A stretch of DNA of 64,000 nucleotides from Serratia liquefaciens (GTDB lineage Bacteria > Pseudomonadota > Gammaproteobacteria > Enterobacterales > Enterobacteriaceae). Shown here piece by piece: positions 1 to 10,653 of the stretch. Location: assembly GCA_012719855.1 (NCBI GenBank), contig JAAXZN010000006.1:62001-126000 (forward strand), written 5' to 3'. Each line of letters begins with the position of its first letter. Position 1 is the first letter of the stretch. The translations under genes were made by a program, and so were the position numbers. The notes under the pieces are model-generated. The model had not been told where the DNA came from. It did no database searches and was given only the letters and a program-made list of their open reading frames with translations.

Positions 1-88
1 TGAAGTCACGAACGTTGACTTCGTTCTGCCAGTCACCTTTGCTGAAACCTTCCCAAGCTTTGGCTAACTTCTCGTTAAGTTCGGTCAT
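1..88 (-). CDS. pflB: Formate acetyltransferase (pyruvate formate-lyase), N-terminal fragment
   Basis: Only the first 29 codons are inside the window; the gene runs off the left edge. The visible N-terminus begins MTELNEKLAKAWEGF, which matches the start of PflB. PflB is the glycyl-radical enzyme that splits pyruvate and CoA into acetyl-CoA and formate during anaerobic growth. It lies 54 bp downstream of focA on the same strand, the classic focA-pflB operon in which the formate channel is made with the formate-producing enzyme. The catalytic cysteines and the radical glycine lie outside the window. Confidence 0.93.
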   Translation of the reverse strand, partial: MTELNEKLAKAWEGFSKGDWQNEVNVRDF

Positions 89-142
89 TATACACCTACC
101 TTTAATTGTGGAGTTCTAACTCGGCGCGCGATAACTAACAGC

Positions 143-1003
143 TTAGTGCTGTTGTTCACCACCGCGCAGATAAATTACCCAGTAAGTCAACCCAACCAGC
201 AGGCCGCCGCCAATGATGTTGCCAATGGTGACTGGGATCAGATTGTCGATGATAAAGTTGCTTACGGTCAGATGAGCAAACTGCTCGGGTGCTGCCCCTA
301 TGGCTTGCCAGAATTCCGGCGTGGCGAAGTTTTTAACCACGATACCCATAGGGATCATAAACATGTTGGCGATGCTGTGTTCGAAACCGCTGGCGACGAA
401 CATGCCGACCGGCAGGATCATGGCGAACATTTTGTCCATCAGGCTGCGGCCTGAGTAGCTCATCCACACGGCCAGGCAGACCATCAGATTAGCCAGGATG
501 CCGAGGCAGACGGCCTCAACAAAGGTGTGATGCAGCTTGTGGTCAGCGGTTTGCAGGACGTTCAGGCCCCATTGGCCGTTGGCCACCATGTGTTCGCCGG
601 AGAACCAGATAAGCGCGACGAAGAACAGGGCGCCGATCAGGTTGCCGATATAGACATTCAGCCAGTTGGCTGCCAGCTGGTACCAGCTGATGCGGCCGCT
701 GGCCTTGGCAATGACAATCAGCACGGTGGAAGTGAACAGGTCGGCGCCTGAAACCACGACCAGCATTAACCCCAGAGAGAAGCAGATGCCGCCGACCAGT
801 TTTGCCAGGCCGAAAGGCACACCGGCAGTGCCGGTAGTCGCAGTGATATAAAATACGAATGCGATTGAAATAAAGACGCCGGCAGTAATCGCCAAATAAA
901 ACGTTTTCAGCGGGTGCTTGGTGGCTTTATACACACCTGCATCTTCAGCGATTTTCGCCGTTGCTGCAGGTAATATCAGATCGAAGGGGTTGTCAGCTTT
1001 CAC
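143..1003 (-). CDS. focA: Formate channel FocA
   Basis: A 286-residue inner-membrane protein of the formate/nitrite transporter family, one residue longer than E. coli FocA. It moves formate out of the cell during mixed-acid fermentation and back in when the medium acidifies. The pore residues known from E. coli fall at identical positions: Thr91 in the DLFTSTV loop and His209 in GFEHSIANMF. Six hydrophobic helices are spread along the sequence and the soluble N-terminus (MKADNPFDLILP) is conserved; this segment is known to interact with PflB. It is the first gene of the focA-pflB operon and has an FNR-type site about 75 bp upstream. Confidence 0.97.
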   Translation of the reverse strand: MKADNPFDLILPAATAKIAEDAGVYKATKHPLKTFYLAITAGVFISIAFVFYITATTGTAGVPFGLAKLVGGICFSLGLMLVVVSGADLFTSTVLIVIAKASGRISWYQLAANWLNVYIGNLIGALFFVALIWFSGEHMVANGQWGLNVLQTADHKLHHTFVEAVCLGILANLMVCLAVWMSYSGRSLMDKMFAMILPVGMFVASGFEHSIANMFMIPMGIVVKNFATPEFWQAIGAAPEQFAHLTVSNFIIDNLIPVTIGNIIGGGLLVGLTYWVIYLRGGEQQH

Positions 1004-1459
1004 ACTAACTCTCGCTTTTAAGGGTTAAAACAACGCAATGAGATACTAGCAAAGCAGTATAGGGTAAAAATTGATTTGGATCATAAGGCGGGAAACTAAA
1101 ACGGTCAAAAACCAGATGAATCGCAAGGTTTATTTGGTTAATTCATTGATTTTTAACCAAAAACATTTTTTTAATGTTTGCAAATAATTTTGAATTTACG
1201 ACCGTACCAACCTCTGCTAGGTTAAAATTTAACGCATTTTGTCACTTTCTGAGCGGCAAGGTTTAATTATCGGTTAATTATTATTTTACCGCCCCGTAAC
1301 AACTGCCGTTTTATTTATCTTGTTTGCCGTTAAGTGCGTAATTAGGCGAAAAAATAAAAGCAGAAAACAGGTTATTTAACCGCCAAAATAAAATTTTAAT
1401 ATTGTTATGGGACAAGGATGTGGCGCCGGCAGAAGGTCACCGGCGCACAGATACTGAGA
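1004..1459 (-). promoter_or_regulatory. focA-pflB control region with FNR-type and ArcA-type sites
   Basis: This 456-bp AT-rich gap separates focA from the 3' end of ycaO. It contains TTGATTTGGATCAT at 1071-1084, a one-mismatch fit to the FNR consensus TTGAT-N4-ATCAA. On the minus strand a -10-like TAGTAT (plus 1043-1048) sits at the distance expected for a class II FNR promoter starting near 1036, about 33 bp before the focA start codon. Two ArcA-like GTTAATT elements lie further upstream, at 1137-1143 and 1273-1280. In E. coli this operon is induced without oxygen by FNR and ArcA from several promoters; the layout here fits that. Site assignments are by eye. No gene is visible in the gap. 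Confidence 0.75.
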
Positions 1460-3223
1460 TTATGCCTGCGCCCAATGGCGACGCTTGGCGGTCTGCAGTT
1501 TTTCATAGGCCGCTAGCAGCGCCTGATGTGCCGGTAAGGCTTTCAGATCGCTATCGACAGCGAACAGGCCGTTAAAGCGTTCTTCACCGCTGATGGCCGC
1601 AGAGGCTGCATCCACCGTTTCCTGACCGTACATCTTCACGAAGGCGGAGTAGTATTGCGCCGGATCGCGTTCAGGCTCCTGCGTCAGCAGCAACAGGGTT
1701 TGCAAACAACGGTAGTAGTTGCTGCGCGCCGGGCTCAAAACGGAGGAGTTGAAGTCCTGCGTCCATTCGGCCCAGATCAGCGCCTGATCCAAATCGCCGC
1801 CGGCCAGCGCCAGCATCGACTTCAACTCGCCTATGCGCAGGGTAGACCAGGCGTTGTCTTTGCCGGAAGCAATCCCCAGCAGCTCGCGCACGCGGGTGAA
1901 GTCGTCCAGGCCTTCGTCGTCCATGCGTTCGATCAGAGCCAGATACTCCTGCGGCTCCCACTCGCTGCCCGGCAGCGCCAGCAGCGTATCACGCAGGTGC
2001 GCCCCCATGCTGTTGTTGGCCAGCAGCAGGTCTTCCGCCGGGTAGATATCGGACATGCCCGGCACGATGATGCGACAGGCGTACACATCCAAGTGCTCAT
2101 AGTCGGCGATGTACACTTCAGCGTCTTCTTTGTCGAAGATGCTCATCAGAGTCGCGAATTCTTCCTGCGTGCTGCCGCTGAAGCTCCAGTCGACAAATGG
2201 GTAGTCTGCATCCTGCTTGAACATATCCCAGGAGATCAAACCGCTGGAATCGATAAAGTGGGTTTCCAGGTTAGTGTGCTCCGCCACTTCTTCGTCGTCG
2301 AAGGTCGGCGCGGTGAACACGTCCAGATCTTTCAGGCTACGGCCTTGCAGCAGTTCAGTCACGGTACGCTCAAGCGCCACGCCGAAATCAGGGTGAGCGC
2401 CGAACGAAGCAAAACAGGTGCCGTTAGCCGGGTTGAACAGCACCACGCAGATCACCGGATAGTTGCCACCCAGCGACGCGTCGTAAGACAGGATCGGGAA
2501 GCCTTCTTCCTCAAGCTTGGCGATGGCTTCCACCACGCCAGGGTAGCGGTTCAGTACCTCGGCCGGGATCTCCGGCAGGCTGATGGATTCGGCGATGATG
2601 CGGTTTTTTACATAACGCTCGAAGACTTCGGACAGGCCTTGCACGCGAGCTTCATTGGCGGTATTACCGGCGGACATGCCGTTGGACACGTACAGGTTAC
2701 CGATGATGTTCATCGGAATGTAAACGGTCTGCTGGTCAGACTGGCGAGAGAACGGCAGGGCGCAAATGCCACGATCGCCATTACCGGACTGCAGATCGAT
2801 CAGATCGCTCGCATTGACTTCCTGGTCCGGGTTGTAGAAGGCATGCAGACGCTCGTCGAGAATACCGGCCGGCAGCGAGTCATCTGCCGGGATCGGGAAC
2901 CATTTCTCGTTCGGGTAATGCACGAAGTCGCCTTCGGCAATCTGTTTACCCAGATAGAAATCGGCAAAGAAATAGTTGGTGGAGAGACGCTCGAAGTATT
3001 CGCCCAAAGCGGAGGCCAGCGCAGCTTTTTTGCTGGCGCCTTTGCCGTTGGTGAAGCACAGCGGGCAATCGCGATCGCGGATATGAACCGACCATACATG
3101 AGGAACCGGGTTCAGCCAGGAGGCCTCTTCGATATTAAAACCCAGGTCGCTTAATTTCTGTTGGAAACGGGCGATAGAGTCTTCCAGCGCAGCGTCTTTG
3201 CCAGGGATAAAAGTTTGCGTCAT
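1460..3223 (-). CDS. ycaO: YcaO family protein linked to ribosomal S12 methylthiolation
   Basis: A 587-residue protein, nearly the same as E. coli YcaO (586). The start at 3223 (MTQTFIPGKD) is chosen because E. coli begins there; an in-frame ATG three codons earlier gives MKTMTQ. YcaO proteins use ATP to activate amide backbones. The conserved segment around residues 60-80 (GKGASKK, then SALGEYFER) and a second block near residue 195 (GLSEVFERYVKNRI) belong to the ATP-binding fold. The C-terminal third resembles the TPR-like extension of the E. coli protein. E. coli YcaO is reported to enhance RimO-dependent beta-methylthiolation of an aspartate in ribosomal protein S12; no peptide-modification cluster is nearby, so the same housekeeping role is likely. 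Confidence 0.93.
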   Translation of the reverse strand: MTQTFIPGKDAALEDSIARFQQKLSDLGFNIEEASWLNPVPHVWSVHIRDRDCPLCFTNGKGASKKAALASALGEYFERLSTNYFFADFYLGKQIAEGDFVHYPNEKWFPIPADDSLPAGILDERLHAFYNPDQEVNASDLIDLQSGNGDRGICALPFSRQSDQQTVYIPMNIIGNLYVSNGMSAGNTANEARVQGLSEVFERYVKNRIIAESISLPEIPAEVLNRYPGVVEAIAKLEEEGFPILSYDASLGGNYPVICVVLFNPANGTCFASFGAHPDFGVALERTVTELLQGRSLKDLDVFTAPTFDDEEVAEHTNLETHFIDSSGLISWDMFKQDADYPFVDWSFSGSTQEEFATLMSIFDKEDAEVYIADYEHLDVYACRIIVPGMSDIYPAEDLLLANNSMGAHLRDTLLALPGSEWEPQEYLALIERMDDEGLDDFTRVRELLGIASGKDNAWSTLRIGELKSMLALAGGDLDQALIWAEWTQDFNSSVLSPARSNYYRCLQTLLLLTQEPERDPAQYYSAFVKMYGQETVDAASAAISGEERFNGLFAVDSDLKALPAHQALLAAYEKLQTAKRRHWAQA

Positions 3224-3371
3224 TGTCTTCACTTTTTGAGCGTACTAAAAACGCGCAATGATACGGGGTTTTACGCCCAAGCTCCATGTATTCCTAAAGC
3301 GGTGGTAAAGTCACAGTTTTTTTAGGGATAAGGGCCATAATTCAGCGGGTTATCTATCATGGAGAAACTCA

Positions 3372-4418
3372 ATGAAATCAGTGAAACTCAGCGCCGTGGC
3401 GCTACTGTTGGCGGGGGCGAGCGGTTCTGCGCTGGCCTTGCCTACCATTACCTTGTTGGCGACCGGCGGCACCATTGCCGGCGGTGGCGAATCGGCGACA
3501 AAATCCAACTACACGGCGGGCAAGTTGGGCGTCGACGCTCTGGTGAACGCCGTACCTGAACTGAAAAACCTCGCCAACATACAGGGCGAGCAGGTGGTGA
3601 ACATCGGGTCGCAGGACATGAACGATGAGGTGTGGCTGAAGCTGGCGAAGAAAATCAACGCCGACTGCGCCAAAACGGACGGCTTTGTCGTTACCCACGG
3701 CACCGACACGCTGGAGGAGACCGCCTATTTTCTGGATCTCACCGTCAAATGCGACAAACCGGTGGTGATCGTCGGGGCAATGCGCCCGGCAACCGCGATG
3801 AGCGCTGATGGTCCGTTCAATCTGTATAACGCAGTGGTGACGGCGGCGGATCCGCAATCGGCGAAACGCGGAGTGTTGGTGGCGATGAACGACAGCGTGT
3901 TGGATGCACGCGATGTGACAAAAACCAATACTACGTCGGTGCAGACTTTCCAGTCGCCCAATTTCGGCCCGCTTGGCTACATCCACAACGGCAAGGTTGA
4001 TTACCAGCGTGCGCCGCAGCGCAAGCACACCACCGAGACTCCGTTTGACGTGTCCAGCCTGACAGCATTGCCGAAGGTGGGCATTATCTACAATTACGCC
4101 AATGCTTCCGATGCTCCTGCGAAGGCTTTGATCGCCGAGGGGTATCAAGGCATTGTCAGTGCCGGGGTCGGCAACGGCAACTTGTATAAAACGGTGTTCG
4201 ATACGCTGGCGACGGCCGCACATAACGGTGTCGCCGTGGTGCGTTCCTCCAGAGCGCCTACCGGTTCCACCACCGAAGACGCTGAAGTGGATGACGCTAA
4301 ATTCGGTTTTGTCGCTGCCGGCACGCTGAATCCACAAAAAGCGCGGATCTTGCTGCAGTTGGCATTAACGCAGACCAAAGACGCCAAACAGATCCAGCAG
4401 ATGTTCAATCAATACTGA
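3372..4418 (+). CDS. ansB: Periplasmic L-asparaginase type II
   Basis: A 348-residue secreted enzyme that hydrolyses L-asparagine to aspartate and ammonia with high affinity. A Sec signal peptide covers residues 1-22 (cleavage after ALA). The two catalytic threonines are visible: Thr34 in LLATGGTIAGG and Thr111 in THGTDT, followed by Asp112. After removing 22 residues these become Thr12, Thr89 and Asp90, the E. coli AnsB numbering. Cys99 and Cys127 match the single disulfide of the E. coli enzyme. A Shine-Dalgarno-like GGAGAA precedes the ATG. It stands alone, divergent from ycaO, and is not at this locus in E. coli K-12, so its position is a lineage-specific arrangement. No FNR or CRP site was obvious in the 148-bp gap upstream. 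Confidence 0.95.
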   Translation: MKSVKLSAVALLLAGASGSALALPTITLLATGGTIAGGGESATKSNYTAGKLGVDALVNAVPELKNLANIQGEQVVNIGSQDMNDEVWLKLAKKINADCAKTDGFVVTHGTDTLEETAYFLDLTVKCDKPVVIVGAMRPATAMSADGPFNLYNAVVTAADPQSAKRGVLVAMNDSVLDARDVTKTNTTSVQTFQSPNFGPLGYIHNGKVDYQRAPQRKHTTETPFDVSSLTALPKVGIIYNYANASDAPAKALIAEGYQGIVSAGVGNGNLYKTVFDTLATAAHNGVAVVRSSRAPTGSTTEDAEVDDAKFGFVAAGTLNPQKARILLQLALTQTKDAKQIQQMFNQY

Positions 4419-4701
4419 GTGTCTTTTCTTCATTTCGGGGGCCGCCGCGCCCCCTAGCCATGTTGGCTGAATACAGCATAAAAAACCGTGTTAACCCACT
4501 GAATTGGCCGCCTTCACAGCGTTTTATTGCAGAAAATACCGGTGATTTGGCAGAGCCTGTTATCGTCACGTTCAAGGCTTTCCCGGCGTCGGGCGAATAA
4601 CCATTGCAGGCGGGGAGCGTGAGTGATAAAACCGATGGGTTACTTCGGGCGTATTTCGGTAGGCCAGTATCATTGGCGAATAGTGAATGTGGTGAGGGGA
4701 A

Positions 4702-5787
<1,086 letters not shown>

Positions 5788-5839
5788 GCCCGGTTGCCTG
5801 CCGTGAGCAGGCAGCCTTCGCTGTTGTCCTTTTGCGTTA

Positions 5840-5870
5840 AAGCGGCTCCGGCATTATTCCGGGGCCGTTT
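5840..5870 (+). terminator. Terminator-like hairpin between serC and aroA (possible attenuator)
   Basis: A 12-bp stem (5840-5851 with 5859-5870, two G-U pairs) and a 7-base loop, followed by CGTTTATC. It lies inside the serC-aroA intergenic space, about 30 bp before the aroA start. A second short stem (GCCTGC/GCAGGC) lies just after the serC stop. The weak T-run suggests partial termination that lowers aroA expression relative to serC; this is inference from structure. Confidence 0.5.
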
Positions 5871-5901
5871 CGTTTATCAGATTTTGGAGATTTTTGTTCA
5901 C

Positions 5902-7188
5902 ATGGTGGATTCCCTGACGTTACAACCGGTTGCCTTGGTCAATGGCACCGTCAACTTACCTGGCTCCAAGAGCGTGTCCAACCGTGCTCTGCTGCTGGCT
6001 GCGCTGGCGGAAGGAACGACAACGCTGACCAACCTGCTGGATAGCGATGACGTGCGTCATATGCTGAACGCGTTACAGGCGTTAGGGGTGAGTTACCAGC
6101 TGTCAGACGATCGCACCACCTGTAAAGTCGAAGGCGTTGCCGGCCCGCTGGTAGCCAGTCAACCGCTTGAGCTGTTCCTCGGCAATGCCGGCACCGCGAT
6201 GCGCCCCTTGGCGGCGGCGCTGTGCCTGGGCAGCAATGATGTGGTGTTGACCGGCGAACCGCGTATGAAAGAGCGCCCAATCGGTCATCTGGTGGATGCC
6301 CTGCGTCAGGGCGGCGCTCAGATTGATTATCTGGAGCAGACCGATTACCCGCCATTGCGCCTGCGCGGTGGTTTCCAGGGCGGTGATGTGACCGTGGACG
6401 GCAGCGTATCCAGTCAGTTTCTGACCGCATTGCTGATGACGGCACCGCTGGCCGAACAGGACACCCATATTCATATCAAGGGCGAGCTGGTTTCCAAGCC
6501 GTACATTGATATTACCCTGCATCTGATGCGCACCTTCGGCGTTGAAGTCAGCCACGACAACTATCGCGTGTTCCATATTAGCGGTGGCCAAACCTACCGT
6601 TCACCGGGTGATTATCTGGTGGAAGGGGATGCTTCTTCCGCTTCTTATTTCCTGGCGGCGGCGGCGATTAAAGGCGGCACTGTGCGCGTCACCGGCATTG
6701 GTAAAAAAAGCGTTCAGGGCGACACCAAGTTTGCCGACGTGCTGGAAAAAATGGGTGCGCGTATTACCTGGGGTGATGACTATATCGAATGCAGCCGCGG
6801 TGAACTACGCGGTATCGACATGGACATGAACCATATTCCGGATGCGGCGATGACCATTGCAACCGCGGCTCTGTTTGCCGAAGGCCCGACCACCATCCGC
6901 AATATCTACAACTGGCGGGTGAAAGAGACCGATCGCTTGGCGGCGATGGCGACGGAGCTGCGTAAAGTGGGGGCTGAGGTGGATGAAGGGGAAGACTACA
7001 TTCACGTGGTGCCGCCGGCTAAGCTGAAATTTGCCGATATCGGCACCTATAATGACCACCGTATGGCAATGTGCTTCTCGCTGGTGGCGTTATCGGATAC
7101 CCCAGTGACCATTCTCGATCCGAAATGTACCGCGAAAACCTTCCCGGATTACTTCGAACAGCTGGCGCGCATCAGTCAATTGGCATAA
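5902..7188 (+). CDS. aroA: 5-enolpyruvylshikimate-3-phosphate synthase
   Basis: A 428-residue enzyme of the shikimate pathway that joins phosphoenolpyruvate to shikimate 3-phosphate. The start at 5902 ([13 protein letters not shown]) is preferred over an upstream in-frame ATG because it gives the family length (427 in E. coli) and a GGAG sequence lies about 12 bases upstream. [10 protein letters not shown] at residues 19-28 carries the catalytic lysine Lys23. [13 protein letters not shown] at 91-103 has the glycine and proline typical of class I, glyphosate-sensitive enzymes. The C-terminal NDHRMAMCF motif is present. It is the second gene of the serC-aroA operon. Confidence 0.97.
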   Translation: MVDSLTLQPVALVNGTVNLPGSKSVSNRALLLAALAEGTTTLTNLLDSDDVRHMLNALQALGVSYQLSDDRTTCKVEGVAGPLVASQPLELFLGNAGTAMRPLAAALCLGSNDVVLTGEPRMKERPIGHLVDALRQGGAQIDYLEQTDYPPLRLRGGFQGGDVTVDGSVSSQFLTALLMTAPLAEQDTHIHIKGELVSKPYIDITLHLMRTFGVEVSHDNYRVFHISGGQTYRSPGDYLVEGDASSASYFLAAAAIKGGTVRVTGIGKKSVQGDTKFADVLEKMGARITWGDDYIECSRGELRGIDMDMNHIPDAAMTIATAALFAEGPTTIRNIYNWRVKETDRLAAMATELRKVGAEVDEGEDYIHVVPPAKLKFADIGTYNDHRMAMCFSLVALSDTPVTILDPKCTAKTFPDYFEQLARISQLA

Positions 7189-7212
7189 TTCCACAGTCAG
7201 ATGCTTTTTTTT

Positions 7213-7241
7213 AAGGCCCTTAATTGGGCCTTTATCGTTTT
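7213..7241 (+). terminator. Rho-independent terminator after aroA
   Basis: The stem AAGGCCC/GGGCCTT (7213-7219 and 7226-7232) has a 6-base loop and is followed by a T-rich stretch to about 7242. It closes the serC-aroA unit ahead of cmk. Confidence 0.75.
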
Positions 7242-7465
7242 TAACGCCCGCTGGCTGGGGGCGTCCACTATACTTTTGCGCGGAGATACGCTTATTTTCA
7301 ACAACCAGACAGTTCCAGGGTAACAGTTAATCGTTTGGCAGCGTATAATGCGCCACCGTGACTGCCCCGACCGGGCAGGCGGCAGGGACGCTTTTAATTA
7401 TGCTTTCGCATTGTGCTGACGGCAGGTTATGTCCCTGTGAGGTTTTCTACCTGAAGGAGAGAGAA

Positions 7466-8155
7466 ATGACGGCTACAGCTCCGGTGATAACCGTTGATGG
7501 ACCAAGTGGCGCAGGCAAAGGTACTTTGTGTAAAGCGCTGGCCGAATCCCTTGGTTGGCGTTTGCTGGATTCCGGTGCGATTTATCGCGTACTGGCACTG
7601 GCGGCACTGCATCATCAGGTTGATATCACTTCTGAGGAGGCGCTGGTTCCCCTGGCCGCACATCTCGATGTTCGCTTTGTTGCCGAAGGTGGCAAACTGC
7701 AGGTGATTTTGGAAGGTGAGGATGTCAGCAACGAGATCCGCACTGAAACCGTCGGTAATACCGCTTCGCAGGCAGCGGCTTTTCCGCGCGTGCGTGAAGC
7801 CTTGCTGCGCCGCCAGCGTGCATTCCGCGAGGCCCCTGGCCTGATTGCCGATGGGCGCGACATGGGCACCGTGGTATTCCCCGATGCACCGGTAAAAATT
7901 TTCCTGGATGCCAGTTCTGAAGAGCGTGCGCACCGCCGCATGCTACAGTTGCAGGAAAAGGGCTTTAATGTTAACTTTGAACGTCTTTTAGCCGAGATAA
8001 AGGAACGGGACGACCGTGACCGTAATCGGCCTATTGCGCCACTGGTGCCGGCCTCCGACGCCCTCGTGCTGGATTCAACCAGCATGTCGATCGACGAAGT
8101 CATCCAGCGTGCGCTGACATATGCACATGAAGTTTTAGCGTTGCCGCAGCAGTAA
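7466..8155 (+). CDS. cmk: Cytidylate kinase
   Basis: A 229-residue P-loop kinase that phosphorylates CMP and dCMP in the cytosol, recycling cytidylate from RNA and phospholipid turnover. The P-loop GPSGAGKGT is at residues 12-20 and the LDSGAIYR substrate motif follows. The start at 7466 is supported by the strong ribosome-binding site AAGGAGAGAG just upstream; a longer in-frame reading from 7358 lacks one. As in E. coli it precedes rpsA, separated by a 181-bp leader and promoter region. Confidence 0.96.
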   Translation: MTATAPVITVDGPSGAGKGTLCKALAESLGWRLLDSGAIYRVLALAALHHQVDITSEEALVPLAAHLDVRFVAEGGKLQVILEGEDVSNEIRTETVGNTASQAAAFPRVREALLRRQRAFREAPGLIADGRDMGTVVFPDAPVKIFLDASSEERAHRRMLQLQEKGFNVNFERLLAEIKERDDRDRNRPIAPLVPASDALVLDSTSMSIDEVIQRALTYAHEVLALPQQ

Positions 8156-8212
8156 GCGCGGCGGCGTTATTGGCTTTTTGTCATATTTGTCATGGCAGTA
8201 TCGAACTATATC

Positions 8213-8228
8213 GGGTAAAATTTTACCC
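8213..8228. repeat. Perfect 16-bp palindrome in the cmk-rpsA gap
   Basis: GGGTAAAATTTTACCC is a perfect inverted repeat with no spacer, 109 bp before the rpsA start. It contains TAAAAT, a possible -10 element. It could be a protein-binding site or part of an rpsA promoter. I do not recognise a known operator with this sequence. Confidence 0.45.
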
Positions 8229-8336
8229 CTGTAACCTAAACCCTGTCGGCATGGAGCCAATGGCGGGGTATGTGAAACAACCCCATTCGGCGGGATGCTA
8301 AATGGACGTTAAACTATAGAACCCTGAAGATTAAAC

Positions 8337-10013
8337 ATGACTGAATCTTTCGCTCAACTCTTTGAAGAATCCCTGAAAACAATCGAAACCCGTCCGGGTT
8401 CCATCGTTCGTGGCGTTGTAGTTGCTATCGACAAAGACGTAGTACTGGTTGACGCCGGTCTGAAATCTGAGTCTGCCATCCCGGCTGAGCAATTCAAAAA
8501 CGCACAGGGCGAGCTGGAAATCCAGGTAGGCGACGAAGTTGATGTTGCGCTGGACGCTGTTGAAGATGGCTTCGGTGAAACTCTGCTGTCCCGTGAGAAA
8601 GCTAAGCGTCACGAAGCTTGGATCACGCTGGAAAAAGCTTACGAAGAAGCTGAAACTGTCGTCGGTGTTATCAACGGCAAAGTTAAGGGTGGCTTCACTG
8701 TAGAGCTGAACGGTATTCGTGCGTTCCTGCCAGGTTCCCTGGTTGACGTGCGTCCAGTACGTGACACTCTGCACCTGGAAGGCAAAGAGCTTGAGTTCAA
8801 AGTCATCAAGCTGGACCAGAAACGCAACAACGTTGTAGTTTCTCGCCGTGCGGTTATCGAATCAGAGAACAGCGCAGAACGTGATCAACTGCTGGAAAAC
8901 CTGCAGGAAGGCATGGAAGTTAAAGGTATCGTTAAGAACCTCACTGACTACGGTGCATTCGTTGATCTGGGCGGCGTAGACGGCCTGCTGCACATCACTG
9001 ATATGGCTTGGAAACGCGTTAAGCATCCGAGCGAAATCGTCAACGTTGGCGACGAAATCACTGTTAAAGTGCTGAAGTTCGACCGCGAGCGTACTCGTGT
9101 TTCCCTGGGCCTGAAGCAACTGGGCGAAGATCCATGGGTCGCTATCGCGAAACGTTACCCAGAAGGCACCAAGCTGACTGGTCGTGTTACCAACCTGACT
9201 GATTACGTCTGCTTCGTAGAAATCGAAGAAGGCGTTGAAGGTCTGGTACACGTTTCTGAAATGGATTGGACCAACAAAAACATCCATCCGTCCAAAGTTG
9301 TTAACGTGGGCGATGTAGTGGAAGTTATGGTTCTGGACATCGATGAAGAGCGTCGTCGTATCTCCCTGGGTCTGAAGCAGTGCAAAAACAACCCATGGCA
9401 GCAGTTTGCAGAAACCCACAACAAGGGCGACCGCGTTGAAGGTAAAATCAAGTCTATCACTGACTTCGGTATCTTCATCGGCCTGGACGGCGGCATCGAC
9501 GGCCTGGTTCACCTGTCTGACATCTCCTGGAACGTTGCAGGCGAAGAAGCAGTTCGTGAATACAAGAAAGGCGACGAAATCGCAGCGGTTGTTCTGCAAG
9601 TTGACGCAGAGCGCGAGCGTATCTCCCTGGGCGTGAAGCAACTGGCTGAAGACCCGTTCAATAACTACCTGTCTATGAACAAGAAAGGTACTATTGTTAC
9701 TGGTAAAGTCACTGCAGTTGACGCCAAAGGTGCTACAGTTGAATTAGCAGGCGGCGTAGAAGGTTACCTGCGTGCATCTGAAGCCTCTCGCGACCGCATT
9801 GAAGATGCAACTCTGGTTCTGAATGTGGGTGACGACGTTGAAGCTAAATTCACCGGCGTTGACCGTAAGAACCGCGTAGTAAGCCTGTCCGTACGTGCTA
9901 AGGACGAAGCTGACGAGAAAGACGCAATCGCTACTGTTAACAGCAACAAACAGGAAGAGAGCAACTTCTCTAACGCTATGGCTGAAGCTTTCAAAGCGGC
10001 TAAAGGCGAGTAA
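8337..10013 (+). CDS. rpsA: 30S ribosomal protein S1
   Basis: A 558-residue protein with six S1 (OB-fold) repeats, one residue longer than E. coli S1. The first two repeats dock on the ribosome and the last four bind mRNA; S1 is needed to start translation on structured or weak Shine-Dalgarno messages. Conserved repeat motifs such as [19 protein letters not shown] and [19 protein letters not shown] are clear. Upstream of the ATG there is only GAAG, not a full Shine-Dalgarno. That matches E. coli, where the rpsA start relies on leader structure and is repressed by S1 itself. Codon use is strongly biased, as in other highly expressed genes. Confidence 0.98.
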   Translation: MTESFAQLFEESLKTIETRPGSIVRGVVVAIDKDVVLVDAGLKSESAIPAEQFKNAQGELEIQVGDEVDVALDAVEDGFGETLLSREKAKRHEAWITLEKAYEEAETVVGVINGKVKGGFTVELNGIRAFLPGSLVDVRPVRDTLHLEGKELEFKVIKLDQKRNNVVVSRRAVIESENSAERDQLLENLQEGMEVKGIVKNLTDYGAFVDLGGVDGLLHITDMAWKRVKHPSEIVNVGDEITVKVLKFDRERTRVSLGLKQLGEDPWVAIAKRYPEGTKLTGRVTNLTDYVCFVEIEEGVEGLVHVSEMDWTNKNIHPSKVVNVGDVVEVMVLDIDEERRRISLGLKQCKNNPWQQFAETHNKGDRVEGKIKSITDFGIFIGLDGGIDGLVHLSDISWNVAGEEAVREYKKGDEIAAVVLQVDAERERISLGVKQLAEDPFNNYLSMNKKGTIVTGKVTAVDAKGATVELAGGVEGYLRASEASRDRIEDATLVLNVGDDVEAKFTGVDRKNRVVSLSVRAKDEADEKDAIATVNSNKQEESNFSNAMAEAFKAAKGE

Positions 10014-10019
10014 TGACGG

Positions 10020-10041
10020 GGGGCGGTTTTTTAACCGCCCC
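10020..10041 (+). terminator. Hairpin after rpsA
   Basis: A 9-bp perfect stem GGGGCGGTT/AACCGCCCC with a TTTT loop lies 6 bp after the rpsA stop. There is no T-run after it, so it may act as a weak terminator or an mRNA 3'-end protector between rpsA and ihfB rather than a full stop. Confidence 0.5.
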
Positions 10042-10076
10042 GATACGGTAGTTTAGCTGCAAAGCTTGGAGGAACT

Positions 10077-10361
10077 ATGACCAAGTCTGAACTTATTGAA
10101 AGACTTGCTGGCCAGCAATCTCATGTACCGGCGAAAGCCGTTGAGGATGCAGTGAAAGAGATGCTAGAACATATGGCTGCTACGTTAGCCGATGGTGAAC
10201 GCATTGAGATCCGCGGATTCGGCAGTTTTTCTCTTCACTACCGTGCTCCGCGTGTGGGTCGCAACCCGAAAACTGGTGATAAAGTTGAGTTGGACGGCAA
10301 GTACGTTCCTCACTTCAAACCAGGTAAAGAGCTGCGTGACCGCGCCAATATCTATGGTTAG
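10077..10361 (+). CDS. ihfB: Integration host factor beta subunit
   Basis: A 94-residue DNA-bending protein of the HU/IHF family, the same length as E. coli IhfB. It pairs with IhfA to bend DNA at specific sites in replication, recombination and transcription. The beta-arm motif GRNPKTG includes Pro64, the residue that intercalates at the DNA kink. TTGGAGGAAC just before the ATG is a strong ribosome-binding site. It follows rpsA as in E. coli and ends in a strong terminator. Confidence 0.97.
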   Translation: MTKSELIERLAGQQSHVPAKAVEDAVKEMLEHMAATLADGERIEIRGFGSFSLHYRAPRVGRNPKTGDKVELDGKYVPHFKPGKELRDRANIYG

Positions 10362-10400
10362 TCACTGACTTCCATAGAGTTGTTGCTTGTACTGAAATAT

Positions 10401-10431
10401 AAAACGGCGCCCCCAGGGCGCCGTTTTTTTT
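10401..10431 (+). terminator. Rho-independent terminator after ihfB
   Basis: A 12-bp stem AAAACGGCGCCC/GGGCGCCGTTTT with a CCA loop runs directly into eight Ts. This is a textbook terminator closing rpsA-ihfB. Confidence 0.9.
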
Positions 10432-10653
10432 GGCCTGAACGCTGAGATTGACAGGTTGTTTCTGCGCTTTCCTGCTTGCTTCATCGCAACATGTTGCCCC
10501 TGAAGGTAACGGTCGTCGTTATTATGCGGCGCCCCTCGCACGTCGTTTGATTATGGCTGGTGGAACCTGGCCTCGATGTGAACAATCCCGTGATGCTGGC
10601 GGCTTGAATAGCTGCCCCGGACCGGGAGAAACCCTATCAAGACCTCGCTGGAT

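Noticed and set aside
1655-3154. A 499-codon open frame antisense to ycaO
   Set aside because: It is a by-product of codon bias in ycaO: low-complexity Arg/Gln/Val-rich translation, no ribosome-binding site and no family features.
10440-10650. TTGACA at 10448-10453 and a GCAACATGTTGC palindrome as a comEC promoter and operator
   Set aside because: No -10 lies at the right distance from TTGACA and the palindrome is short; not enough to call.
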